A DNA stretch of 64,000 bases from NCBI GenBank assembly GCA_963576725.1, contig OY755252.1, positions 22,451,450 through 22,515,449 of the forward strand. Direction: 5' to 3'. Each line of letters begins with the position of its first letter. Position 1 is the first letter of the stretch. Positions 56,725 through 64,000 of the stretch are shown in pieces. This stretch comes from Azorinus chamasolen. Taxonomy: Eukaryota > Mollusca > Bivalvia > Cardiida > Solecurtidae. Position numbers and translations under genes: made by a program. The notes below the pieces were generated by a model. The model was not told the DNA's origin. It searched no databases and saw only the letters and a list, made by a program, of their open reading frames with translations.

Positions 56725-57469
56725 CACTCCCTATCGACTGTGTTACAACGAGGGGTGCGCCTGCGAGAAGACATGTTACGGTTTATTTAAGAAAATGTTA
56801 AGGCGCCTGCCCAATGTGTTAAGGCGCCTGCCCATATTTTCAGCAGCGCGGGGCGAGATTGAGCAATAAAAACACATTATCAGGTAATAAGTAAGATTTG
56901 TTTCAAGTTTTAAATACGTGTTAGTCTTATTACTGGCATGTGATTTATCGGAGAATTTTTTGTTTGATTTTCTTCTGATTTCATCGTTTTTATAGAGGAT
57001 AATGTGAATCGTTAGAACTATTGCAAAATAAATGGCATAGTCTTTAGAATGTCAGTTTCAAACACCAATGTTAGGTACAAGCATGATCCAAAACTAACTG
57101 TAGACAAATTTCAAAACAAATTTCTCTCTTTTGACTGATTATAAGGCAAATCGGTTGCATTTTTCAAAACTGCATTGTTAAGGCGTGTGCCAGAGGGTGT
57201 TACGGTTCATGATCTAGATCCAAACTTAAAGTTACGGTTTCTAATCGAAAACAATAAGTGTTTTTGAGAGTATGGAATCGATGTTTTAGGCCCGATAGAA
57301 GACTAAAACTACACTAGTTTATGTCGTAGATATTGAGTGAGATTAACAAATAAACTGAAAGTTGTAATTATGGAACACGTATCCCATTCTTAATACCAAC
57401 ACTTGATATGCCAGATTTTAACAGCTATTGTAGAAATTAAATCTGACTAAACATTTGATGAACTCAGTG

Positions 57470-57785
57470 TATATACAAATCAGAGTGGTCCTAGAGGCGC
57501 CCTCTGATCAGGATCTGCAATGTTTGCCATTCAAAATCAACTAGCAATGCAGATTCAGATGAGAAGGTTCCATTAGGAGTTATTGACCAAGGTTTGTATT
57601 GTTTATCATTCGGAATCCCCTAGCACTGCGGACCAAGATGAGAAGGCTCCTCTAGGGGCTCTCTGAACAGGGTCTGTATTGTTTGTTCTTCAAAATCCCC
57701 TAGCAGTGCAGAAGCAGATGAGAAGGTTCCTCTGGGAGGTCTTTGACCAGGATCTGCATTGCTTGTCTTTTAAAATCTCCAAGCA
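57470..57785. repeat. tandem array of family-1-like hairpins
   Basis: Four hairpin-like units with about 80-bp period. 'Aatcaactagcaatgcagat' (57535), 'aatcccctagcactgcggac' (57615) and 'aatcccctagcagtgcagaa' (57697) start three of them. Each has 'agatgagaagg' then 'ttcc' or 'ctcc' then 'tctagg'-type core, then 'gaccagggtctgtattgttt'-type right arm. A partial unit lies at 57470-57530. Confidence 0.7.
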
Positions 57786-58072
57786 AACCTTTCAAACTGA
57801 ATAGATTCTATACTGACACGAAAAAGAAACCGTGCAGTTGGTTAAATGGCATTATCTTATATTTCTTGTATCTGAATATATGCATATTTGGTACCACAAT
57901 GTGCGAAAATGTATTGGCTTTGCGATGGTTTACTTTTAATTTAAATGTGATAATTGTCCGAAAAGTATTTAACGTCTGAACAACGCAAGGGTAAAAAGTG
58001 AAAGTTGCAGATTTGTAATTTCCCGTATCTGCCTTTTGCTTTTGAATATTTGTAACGATTCGCGACAATTAA

Positions 58073-58940
58073 TCAGTATCTGTTATGGCCTCCTCGTCTA
58101 CGGATCAATGCATATATTCTTGACCGCATGGATCTGACGTAACGTCTAATGACGACGTCAGGATTGGCGTTCCATTCATGCATTAAGGCTGCAGACAAGT
58201 CAGAGCAAGCCGGCCAAGGTAAGACGTTAACGTTGTTTGCAGCCAGGTAGTTCATGGTGAGTCTAGCAGTGTGTGGCCTTGCGTTGTCATGCATAACCTT
58301 GGGCATCTAAGTTACCATTTACAAAAACAATGTTTGTTTTTCTTCCTCCCATTATACCTCCTCATACCATTACACTACCCCCTCCAAAGCGATCTCGCTC
58401 AAGTAAACAGTTCTGTGCAAACCGTTTACCTTTACGTCTGAAAACCACTCTACCGTCAGCAGTGCTTAGGTTGAATTTTGACTCATCACTAAAGAGCACC
58501 CTGGACCACATTGCACGGTTCCAACGAAGATGACGGCGGGCCCAGACCAGTCTAAGAGCACGATGTCTGTTATTTATGAACTGGTCAACATATGGCCTCC
58601 TTGCCCTCAATGTGTTGGCGTTGGTCCGCAATCGGTTTAAAACCGTATCCCTTGATATGCCAAGCTGTCTGGCTGTGCTTGTAGCCGTTTTGAATCATTT
58701 GTGTATGTGCGTCAACGTCAAATGTCGACCCTGACGTGCCGTCGTCACCCTCGGCCTACCGGATCGACGATTATCTCTAACGCTGTCATTCTGCTGGTAA
58801 CGTTGTCGGAGACTTCAAATTGTATTCCGATGACAGTTGAACTGCCTAGCGACGCCAGAAACGTTGACGCCAGCTGCTAGTTGCAAAAGAGCTTGAATTC
58901 GTTCGTTTTCAAGAAGCCGTGGCTTCTTGCTTACGAGCTA
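58073..58940 (-). pseudogene. Tc1/mariner transposase relic, internally deleted
   Basis: The minus strand reads, from about 58931: SKKPRLLENERIQALLQLAA (N-terminal start), an HTH region with RRSGRPRVTTARQG, then TNANTLRARRPYVDQFI. WARRHLRWNRAMWSRVLFSD and ESKFNLSTADGRVVFRRKG follow (first catalytic Asp in FSDESKFNL), then FGGGSVMV. After a gap come VMHDNARPHTARLTMNYLAA (second catalytic Asp in HDNARPH) and NNVNVLPWPACSDLSAALMH. The expected SPDLNPIEHLWD-type block with the third acidic residue is deleted between PWPA and DLSAAL. The C-terminus RSMRSRIYALIRRRGGHNRY is preserved. There is at least one frameshift in the HTH region. It decodes cut-and-paste transposition but is inactive. Terminal repeats were not identified, and it is nested in the H1-splitting element. 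Confidence 0.9.
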
Positions 58941-59236
58941 GTGAAATTCAAAAGTGAACTGTGATTTATGATTGCACAACGAGTAGAGATATCGGTCAGG
59001 GTAAATCTGTACCTGTACATAGGTTGCACGGACGGGTAGCACGAGCGAAAAGTTGCATAATCGTCTGCGGTCAATTTGAAGGCCGTCTATGTACTTAAAA
59101 TGTCCATAAATGAGTTCAGAATGTGGAGGGTTATTTTCTGCAATCATGATGATAAAATTGTAATTATAAACTTTATAGCAAAAACGTTATCTCGAATATA
59201 AAAGTGCACAGTTTCTGTTTCGTGGCAGTATATTAA

Positions 59237-59458
59237 TTAACCCGTTCCCTGTTTTATATTCAGTCTAATGTTCAATACCTAATGAATATTCATGGACAAA
59301 ATAGGTATATTGAAATATAGAAGGCGTAACCTTGTAGCCATTTTAGAAACTAAAGAAATATATTTATCAAATTCCAATAGCAAACAGAGCAGACCCTGAG
59401 CTGAGTCTACTCTGTTTGCAAATGCGCGAAAAAATGTTTATATGACGGAAACGGTTAA
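59237..59458. mobile_element. TTAA-ended hairpin MITE, family 1, inner core deleted
   Basis: Left end 'ttaacccgttccc' (59237) and right end 'ggaaacggttaa' (ending 59458). The hairpin at 59380-59419 keeps only the outer arms: 'gcaaacagagcagaccctga' directly followed by 'gctgagtctactctgtttgc'. The GGCTCC/GGAGCC inner part has been lost, which is a typical palindrome-instability deletion. Confidence 0.75.
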
Positions 59459-59544
59459 ACAATGATTGGTTATTCCATTCCAAAACATCAGCGTTGAAGA
59501 TGTTAGCCCCTTTTCTGATAGTGACACATTTGTTGTTTCTGTAT

Positions 59545-59895
59545 ACATAGTGGATCCAGATCAGAGGATCGCCGTGGACGGATCAGAGTCTGTTTTGTTT
59601 GCTGAAATGTTATACATTCGTATTTGTTTGCAATAGCAAATATTTATACTTTTCATACAATAACTAAAATAAATCATACATGAACATTCATCCGGTAAAA
59701 TGTTATCAACAGTTACAACATGGTTCTGTAATGAAATATAATTTTCTTAACAATAAGCACGACTGGCCAATTCTCCATTGCAAAATTGATATTTTCGTCA
59801 GCTAATCTTTTTCCTGATATAAAGTATATAAACGCCAGACCCAGATCTGAAGACTTCTGTAGAAGACGTCTGATCAGGGTCTGCTCTATTTGCTT
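59545..59895. repeat. two further family-1 hairpins
   Basis: 59549-59600 ('gtggatccagatcagaggat' with 'ggacggatcagagtctgttt') and 59836-59884 ('cagacccagatctgaagact', 'agaagacgtctgatcagggt'). The second has a distinct inner arm (GACTTCT/AGAAGAC) that still pairs with itself. Confidence 0.6.
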
Positions 59896-60145
59896 TTGGT
59901 ATAATTGTCTTCCCTGTCTGCCTATCGCAAAGTTTGTCTGTGCTTCTTCTCAAAAACGGCTGGGCAGATTTAAATAAAATGTCACAGCATGAGTGTAGTT
60001 GAGCATGTCGACAGGGTGATCTGGTTCGATTGTATTTCATAGTTATGTCCCCTACAATTTGTTTTAGAAAAACACCGGCAGTAACACATCAGTTAGTAAA
60101 TGTAATTACCATGTAATCGACGTCTTGCATCGATCCAAAGATATG

Positions 60146-60244
60146 TACTCAGGGAGCCAGTGGGGTCTACCGTGCAACCCCCACACCCCTATAGCCGGGG
60201 GGGGGGGGGGGGTAGCACAGTAGATCCCATTGTCTCTCTGAGTA
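60146..60244. repeat. fold-back repeat with G17 tract
   Basis: 'Tactcagggagccagtgggg' with 'tctaccgtgcaaccccc' pairs with 'gggggtagcacagtagatcc' and 'cattgtctctctgagta'. The right arm contains a run of 17 G residues (60196-60212). Confidence 0.6.
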
Positions 60245-60291
60245 ATGGCAGAATTTTAGAATCTATCTCTCGAGTATTATCTGTAGATGTA

Positions 60292-60495
60292 CAGTAAAAC
60301 CCCTCTAAACCGGAAGTTCAGTAGAGAAGAATTTAGATACTTTTAGGCAGGTGATTGCTCAATGCAGGGTGAAAGTCATGCAGAAAGCTCCTAGAGGAGC
60401 TTTCTGCATGACTTTCACCCTGCATTAAGCTGCCACCTGTCTCCAAGACCGATATATATGCTACATTTAACGTTTAGTCTAGAGGGATTTTACAG
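60292..60495. mobile_element. pogo/Tigger-like MITE carrying a family-2 palindrome
   Basis: 'Cagtaaaacccctctaaacc' at the left is matched by 'gtttagtctagagggatttt' and 'acag' at the right. This CAGTNAAACCNCTCTA-type end is typical of pogo/Tigger elements. Inside lies a palindrome (60345-60442), of which 60361-60426 is perfect: two 31-bp arms with core AGCTCC-TAGA-GGAGCT. Confidence 0.65.
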
Positions 60496-61091
60496 CATAC
60501 CAAACACGTCGCTTATGTTAGAATAAAGTCAAAATGTAAGACAGGTGGCAGATGTGTTATAGTATCAGACGAGGTACTTTGTACAAATCTGAATAAAATT
60601 ATGTTCTGTTTTGTTCTGTTCTGTTCTGTTCTGTAATGCCGTAAGGCATTCTGGCAGAGTCTGTAAGGATGTAGATAAGAGACCGTAACATGCGTCATTT
60701 GATTGGGAAGAAACCGTAACATGTACACGGATGTGATAGTATGGATAAACTCGTCAAAAGCAATTTAAAACCTGCAAATTAAGTGTACACGCGGGTGCTA
60801 TATGCTAAATAAGGCATTACCGGTACATATCGTTTAAAGATTTTTCACCTTTAGTGAAACGGAATGTAAATCAGAGCAAAATCTTCATGTTTTGAACAAG
60901 TTATTACCTTTAAAACCCCTTTTTTCGCGCACTAATTGCTTTTAACTCGATTTCCTGCGTACGTATGATGTATAATTCGACACGATATACGATACTGCCT
61001 AAGTATTGAATAAAGGAACAAAAACTTAGGAAAATAAACAGCTTACTGAACGTTAAATGAATCTCCTCTCTCGCATATTTGCAAACAAACA
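60496..61091. other. interior of the H1-splitting element, no gene
   Basis: A short TTCTG repeat ('gttctgttttgttctgttct', about 60603-60635) and AT-rich DNA. No transposase. Confidence 0.4.
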
Positions 61092-61178
61092 GGCAGGCGC
61101 CGTAACAGTATCGACCCGATACCTGAACGTGTCTTATCGCAGGCGCACCTCTCATTGTAACACAGTCGATAGGGAATG

Positions 61179-61465
61179 ATCAAGGAGCTGAAGAACCGCG
61201 GAGGTTCTTCCAAGGCTGCTATCATGAAATTCATTGTCGGCAAATACAAAGTGGGACAGAACCCCAGCGTCAATACCCATTTGAAATTGGCACTGAAGAG
61301 TGGAGTGAAGAGTTTTGAAGCAAGCAAAGGGAGTCGGTGCTTCCGGTTCCTTAAAGCTCGGGAAAGTGAAAAAGGCTGCTGCTCCAAAGAAGGTCAAAAG
61401 GTCAAGGCTGCCACCAAATCATCCAAAAAGCTAAGCAGAAGAAAGCCAAAGCAGCAAAGAAGTAA
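61179..61465 (+). pseudogene. histone H1 pseudogene, 3' part
   Basis: It resumes the H1 globular domain at the exact codon lost at 56724: IKELKNRGGSSKAAIMKFIV, then GKYKVGQNPSVNTHLKLALK and SGVKS. After SGVKS a small deletion shifts the frame. KQAKGVGASGSLKLGKVKKA continues in the next frame (about 61315-61390), then two more shifts split the Lys/Ala-rich tail (KKVK, KAATKSSKK, KAKAAKK-like words) that ends at TAA 61463-61465. So even without the insertion this copy has about three frameshifts in the C-terminal tail. Such tails tolerate change, but shifted frames here introduce non-basic residues and early stops. The start used in a methionine-initiated reading at 61176 is an artefact. Confidence 0.85.
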
Positions 61466-61477
61466 GGAAAAGAAGTT

Positions 61478-61493
61478 ACCCGGCCACCCGGGT
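61478..61493 (+). other. possible decayed 3' stem-loop of H1
   Basis: 'Acccggccacccgggt' is a 6-bp stem with a 4-nt loop, the geometry of a histone 3' hairpin, 13 bp after the stop. It lacks the conserved stem and loop bases seen after H3 and H4, so it may be chance. Confidence 0.3.
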
Positions 61494-61587
61494 TTAAACA
61501 AAGGATCATTCAAAAACTTTCGAGAGTTCACTTTTCCATCGAGTTAAAAAATATAAAGTCCTATAATACACGTACCAGTACCCACCC

Positions 61588-61688
61588 ACAAACAAACAAA
61601 CAAACAAACAAACAAACAAACAAACAAACAAACAAACAAACATACAAACAAACAAACATACAAACAAACAAACAAACAAACAAACAAA
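61588..61688. repeat. (CAAA)n microsatellite
   Basis: About 100 bp of CAAA repeats with two CATA interruptions. Confidence 0.95.
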
Positions 61689-61989
61689 TACTTTGTCATG
61701 ACGCTAAATAACATGTCTGCACCCCTTACTTACATAGCCCATGCCAGTACTATGAAAAGGTAAGCAGAATACCATTAGAACTAGTCAGTCTGTATCTCTC
61801 TTTCAACCGCTTATAAATATAGGTTCCGGTTGCCTCGCAGACGGCATAACTTCGGAACACATTAGTATGTACTCACAGTTTACGCAGTATATGTTTTCCA
61901 TCGTTCGCCGTTTTCTTTATTGTTACTACATTCTGTCCTAAAACGGTGAAAAACGCCCATGTTAGAGTTTCGATAGCCCATACTTTTCT

Positions 61990-62132
61990 GTTTTCTGATT
62001 GGTCAGTTTTCAATCCGTTTTCGGGGTTTAAGCTCGACGGTTTTGTCGTTGCCCCGTCAACATAGACCAGGCCCGATAGCATGAAATAGATGCACTCTGC
62101 TCACTCCGTAATCATTGTATCTTACAACCGAC
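61990..62132 (+). promoter_or_regulatory. H3 promoter relic with inverted CCAAT box
   Basis: 'Tctgattggtcag' (about 61993-62006) contains an inverted CCAAT box (ATTGG), a standard histone promoter element, about 130 bp before the H3 ATG. 'Tttcaatccg' lies just downstream. No consensus TATA box remains. Confidence 0.4.
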
Positions 62133-62541
62133 ATGGAGAGAACAAGGCAGACAGTTAGAAAGTCCACCGGAGAAAAGGCTCCAAGGAAACAGCTGGCCAC
62201 TAAGGCCACTCGCAAGAGCGCTCCAGCAAGCGGAGGTGTGACGAAACCTCACATATACAGACCAGGAACCGTCGCCCTGAGAGAGATCAGGCGTTACTAG
62301 AAGAGCACCGAGTTGCTCATCAGGAAACTACCCTTCCAGCGTCTGGTCCGCGAGATTGCCAAGGACTTTAAGACTGACTTCTGATTCCAGAGCTCCGCGT
62401 CCTGGCTCTGCTGGAGGCTAGCAAGATCTATCTGGTTGGTCTCTTTGAGGATACCAACTTGTGCGTCATCCACGCCAAACGTGCCGCCATCATGCCAAAG
62501 GACACCCAGCTTGAAATTCGTATATACGGACAGCTGCCTAA
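62133..62541 (+). pseudogene. histone H3 pseudogene
   Basis: ATG at 62133 gives [20 protein letters not shown] then [20 protein letters not shown] and [14 protein letters not shown]. It then hits a TAG (Gln-to-stop) at about 62298. Reading through, KSTELLIRKLPFQRLVREIA and KDFKTDF precede a TGA in place of an Arg codon. A frameshift follows in the next segment ([11 protein letters not shown]), and the last third continues in another frame: [20 protein letters not shown] then IMPKDTQL, with a decayed end (RI.G.. for RIRGERA) and the ancestral TAA at 62539-62541. The tail has substitutions at otherwise invariant sites (Ala-1 to Glu, Lys-4 to Arg, Ala-7 to Val, Gly-12 to Glu). It cannot make H3. 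Core histones package DNA; this copy is a relic of a tandem cluster. Confidence 0.9.
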
Positions 62542-62566
62542 GACTTGGGACTGAGTCTAACAAAAC

Positions 62567-62581
62567 GGTCCTTTTAGGGCC
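62567..62581 (+). terminator. histone 3' stem-loop relic after H3
   Basis: 'Ggtccttttagggcc' has a 6-bp stem (GGTCCT/AGGGCC, one G-T pair) and a 3-nt TTT loop, preceded by 'caaaac' and followed by 'acgcac'. The canonical replication-dependent histone hairpin has a 4-nt loop, so one loop base is missing. Confidence 0.75.
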
Positions 62582-63186
62582 ACGCACGTATTTCAGTAAG
62601 ATTGTATCTCAGAGTTCGTGTAGCCCACCGATTCCTATAGTTATGTCCCATAGTTTTAGTCAAATACAGCGCATTTGCAAGATCTTTTATTTCTCACAAA
62701 CCTAGAACTTTCAAGCCTCGATCAGATTTTTGTCTTTCCTTTTTTTGTGTTTTCGTTGAACCAAGTTCGTAACAATGCGTATTTGGACCTGTTCCTCGCC
62801 AAGATCTATGTGTATATTTGCCATTTTTATTGCCATGAATATCGTACAAATTCCCACGGAACCGCTTGAAATCGACCGTCGTGCTAAGAAACATCATTCT
62901 TGTTACGATATTGCCTTTCAAAAATCGTTCGGATCCACATCCAAACTCTATTATAGCGAAAACTTACCAGAACATTTATGGATTTCTATCCCGGCCGCGC
63001 GCGTCGCATATTTCTCTTTCGATTCCGACCCCACACTGACCTAACTAAACCATGAAGATTCGAACAAAGAGTCAGGTCAGGTCAAGGTGAAGGCCGGATT
63101 TGGTGTTTCAAGTAAGATGAAAACAATCTGCGCTGTCGGTATTGCAACATTCGAATTTGAACTCTATATCCAGATACATATAAGTA
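62582..63186. other. H3-H4 spacer
   Basis: About 600 bp. 'Gatttctatcccggccgcg' (62981-62999) resembles the H1 5' flank. No H2A or H2B remnant is recognisable. Confidence 0.5.
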
Positions 63187-63494
63187 GATTCAAATGAGAG
63201 CAAATGAGGAAAAAGTCTAGGAAAAGGAGGCGCTAAGCGTCACCAAAAAGTTCTGCGTGATAACATCCAGGGTATCACCAAGCCAGCTATCCGCCGTCTG
63301 GCTCGTGGTGGTGGTGTGAAGCGTATCTTTGGTCTGATATACGAGGAGACGAGAAGTGTCTTGAAAGTTTACCTTGAACACGTGATCTGTGATGCCTTAA
63401 CCTACACCGAACATGCCAAGAGGATTACTCACAGCCATGGACGTCGTCTACGCCCTGAAGAGACAAGGCAGGACACTACGGGTTCGGAGGTTAA
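63187..63494 (+). pseudogene. histone H4 pseudogene
   Basis: The first residues are eroded: 63187-63210 still aligns as DNA with the start of an H4 gene, but the ATG is gone and a TGA lies at 63205. From 63208 the frame reads [20 protein letters not shown] then [20 protein letters not shown] and [20 protein letters not shown], then [13 protein letters not shown] 2-nt deletion at the next Val codon (about 63427) shifts to [17 protein letters not shown] second 2-nt deletion at Tyr (about 63480) shifts again before GFGG and the ancestral TAA (63492-63494). Substitutions at otherwise invariant sites (RRGG to RGGG, RISG to RIFG, ENVIRDAV to EHVICDAL) confirm loss of constraint. Confidence 0.9.
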
Positions 63495-63520
63495 ACTTCG
63501 GGTCTTACCGACACAACAAT

Positions 63521-63536
63521 GGCCCTTTTAAGGGCT
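63521..63536 (+). terminator. histone 3' stem-loop after H4
   Basis: 'Ggcccttttaagggct' has stem GGCCCT/AGGGCT with a TTTA loop, followed by 'acaca'. It is full 16-nt length and close to the canonical histone hairpin, with a G-T pair at the base. Confidence 0.85.
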
Positions 63537-63719
63537 ACACATTTTTTTCCGAAAGACTTAATTCTCTAATAGTTAAGTGTATATATGAGTATGTCTGGAC
63601 AATCGACGCATTTTCTATACAATCTGTCCCTTGTCCAATTTCTATAGATTATTACCCAAAATTAATGTCTCTTCAATGATTTCAGAATTTCTCTTTTATA
63701 ATTCCTGTAATGTATATAT

Positions 63720-63800
63720 CAAATACTGGTAGTGTCGAGCCGTCTGGCCGGGGTCTACTCTGTTTGCAGATGCGTGTTATATGAGGAAAAGGGTTAAGGC
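63720..63800. mobile_element. family-1 hairpin MITE, right half
   Basis: 'Gagccgtctggccggggtct' followed by 'actctgtttgcagatgcgtg', then 'gaggaaaagggttaa', which is the TTAA right end. The left half is lost. Confidence 0.6.
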
Positions 63801-64000
63801 ACATAGAATCTACTTAGACGTGGTTCGGTTGCCCACAAAGGCCGTTTTGTTTTTGTTTCCGTTACTTTTAGCATTTCAAAATATATTGGTCGGAATCATA
63901 TTTTCACCACTGTGATCTGCGGTAAGCTCACTCTTATTCATTACAGTTTACTCATGCCTGTGGCACGTGTACCAGCGTTTTGAAGAAATGCCATTCTATC

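Larger units (their letters stand above)
56725..61178. mobile_element. 4454-bp DNA transposon-like element inside H1
   Basis: The left end 'cactccctatcgactgtgtt' and the inverted right end 'cattccctatcgactgtgtt' begin imperfect terminal inverted repeats of about 51 bp (56725-56775 and 61128-61178), differing at about six positions. The target duplication is 5 bp. Subterminal 'gttaaggcgcctgccca' words occur twice at 56797-56834, once decayed at 57177, and inverted ('ggcaggcgccgtaac') at 61092. Such words could be transposase binding sites. No transposase of its own is recognisable, and the interior is filled with younger insertions. I cannot place it in a superfamily. The 5-bp duplication and CAC-type start would allow a Transib-like or unknown element, but the Transib consensus end is not matched. 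Confidence 0.75.

Noticed and set aside
56624..56869. An 81-residue protein starting as H1
   Set aside because: Only the first 33 residues are H1; the rest is translation of the transposon end.
61176..61547. A 123-residue protein starting at 61176
   Set aside because: It is the inner part of H1 after the insertion; the ATG is created by the element's last bases, and frameshifts corrupt the C-terminus.
62133..62541. A divergent functional H3 variant
   Set aside because: In-frame TAG and TGA plus a frameshift within the histone fold rule out a full-length product.

Overview
The window is eukaryotic, and the evidence points to a bivalve mollusc. It is AT-rich and gene-poor, has spliced exons with GT/AG borders, tRNA-derived SINEs, Penelope-like retroelement debris, about 145-175 bp tandem arrays joined to GGAC/TCCG microsatellites, a C-type lectin exon and a relic of a bivalve-type H1/H3/H4 histone cluster. 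No intact complete gene is visible. What remains are isolated exons, pseudogenes and mobile-element remains.

Layout: 1-9 kb is mostly featureless AT-rich DNA with short hairpin repeats, one tRNA-derived SINE and fragments of a Penelope-like element (PLE). 10-21 kb holds two PLE copies on the minus strand (10304-11246, 17270-18665), an 11.9-12.7 kb mosaic of repeated quasi-palindromes, a 156-bp tandem array (12.9-13.8 kb) and a TTAA-ended hairpin MITE. 20-31 kb has a PLE tail, several copies of a 240-bp repeat (called Rep-B here), another SINE and PLE reverse transcriptase relics on both strands. 31-43 kb has more PLE tails, a PIF/Harbinger transposase relic (32.7-33.1 kb) and two spliced exons of an unrecognised, apparently intact gene (35.07-36.05 kb). 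43-56 kb has a 5S rRNA-derived pseudogene, tandem arrays, a C-terminal C-type lectin exon on the minus strand (46873-47081), a third SINE and an 800-bp pyrimidine microsatellite.

The last 8 kb is the most informative part. Histone H1, H3 and H4 relics lie in that order on the plus strand. H1 is split by a 4454-bp element (56725-61178) with about 51-bp terminal inverted repeats and a 5-bp target duplication (ATCAA). That element is itself filled with younger insertions: a Tc1/mariner relic, a tandem hairpin array, a TTAA hairpin MITE and a pogo-like MITE with a palindromic core. H3 and H4 carry stops and frameshifts but keep recognisable histone 3' stem-loops.

No operon-like system or new enzymatic pathway is visible. 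The most unusual signal is a family of near-perfect palindromes built on a GGCTCC-NNNN-GGAGCC core. Different copies have different arms, yet the two arms of a copy match each other, as if hairpin structure or arm homogenisation were maintained. Family assignments were made by eye, without database searches.
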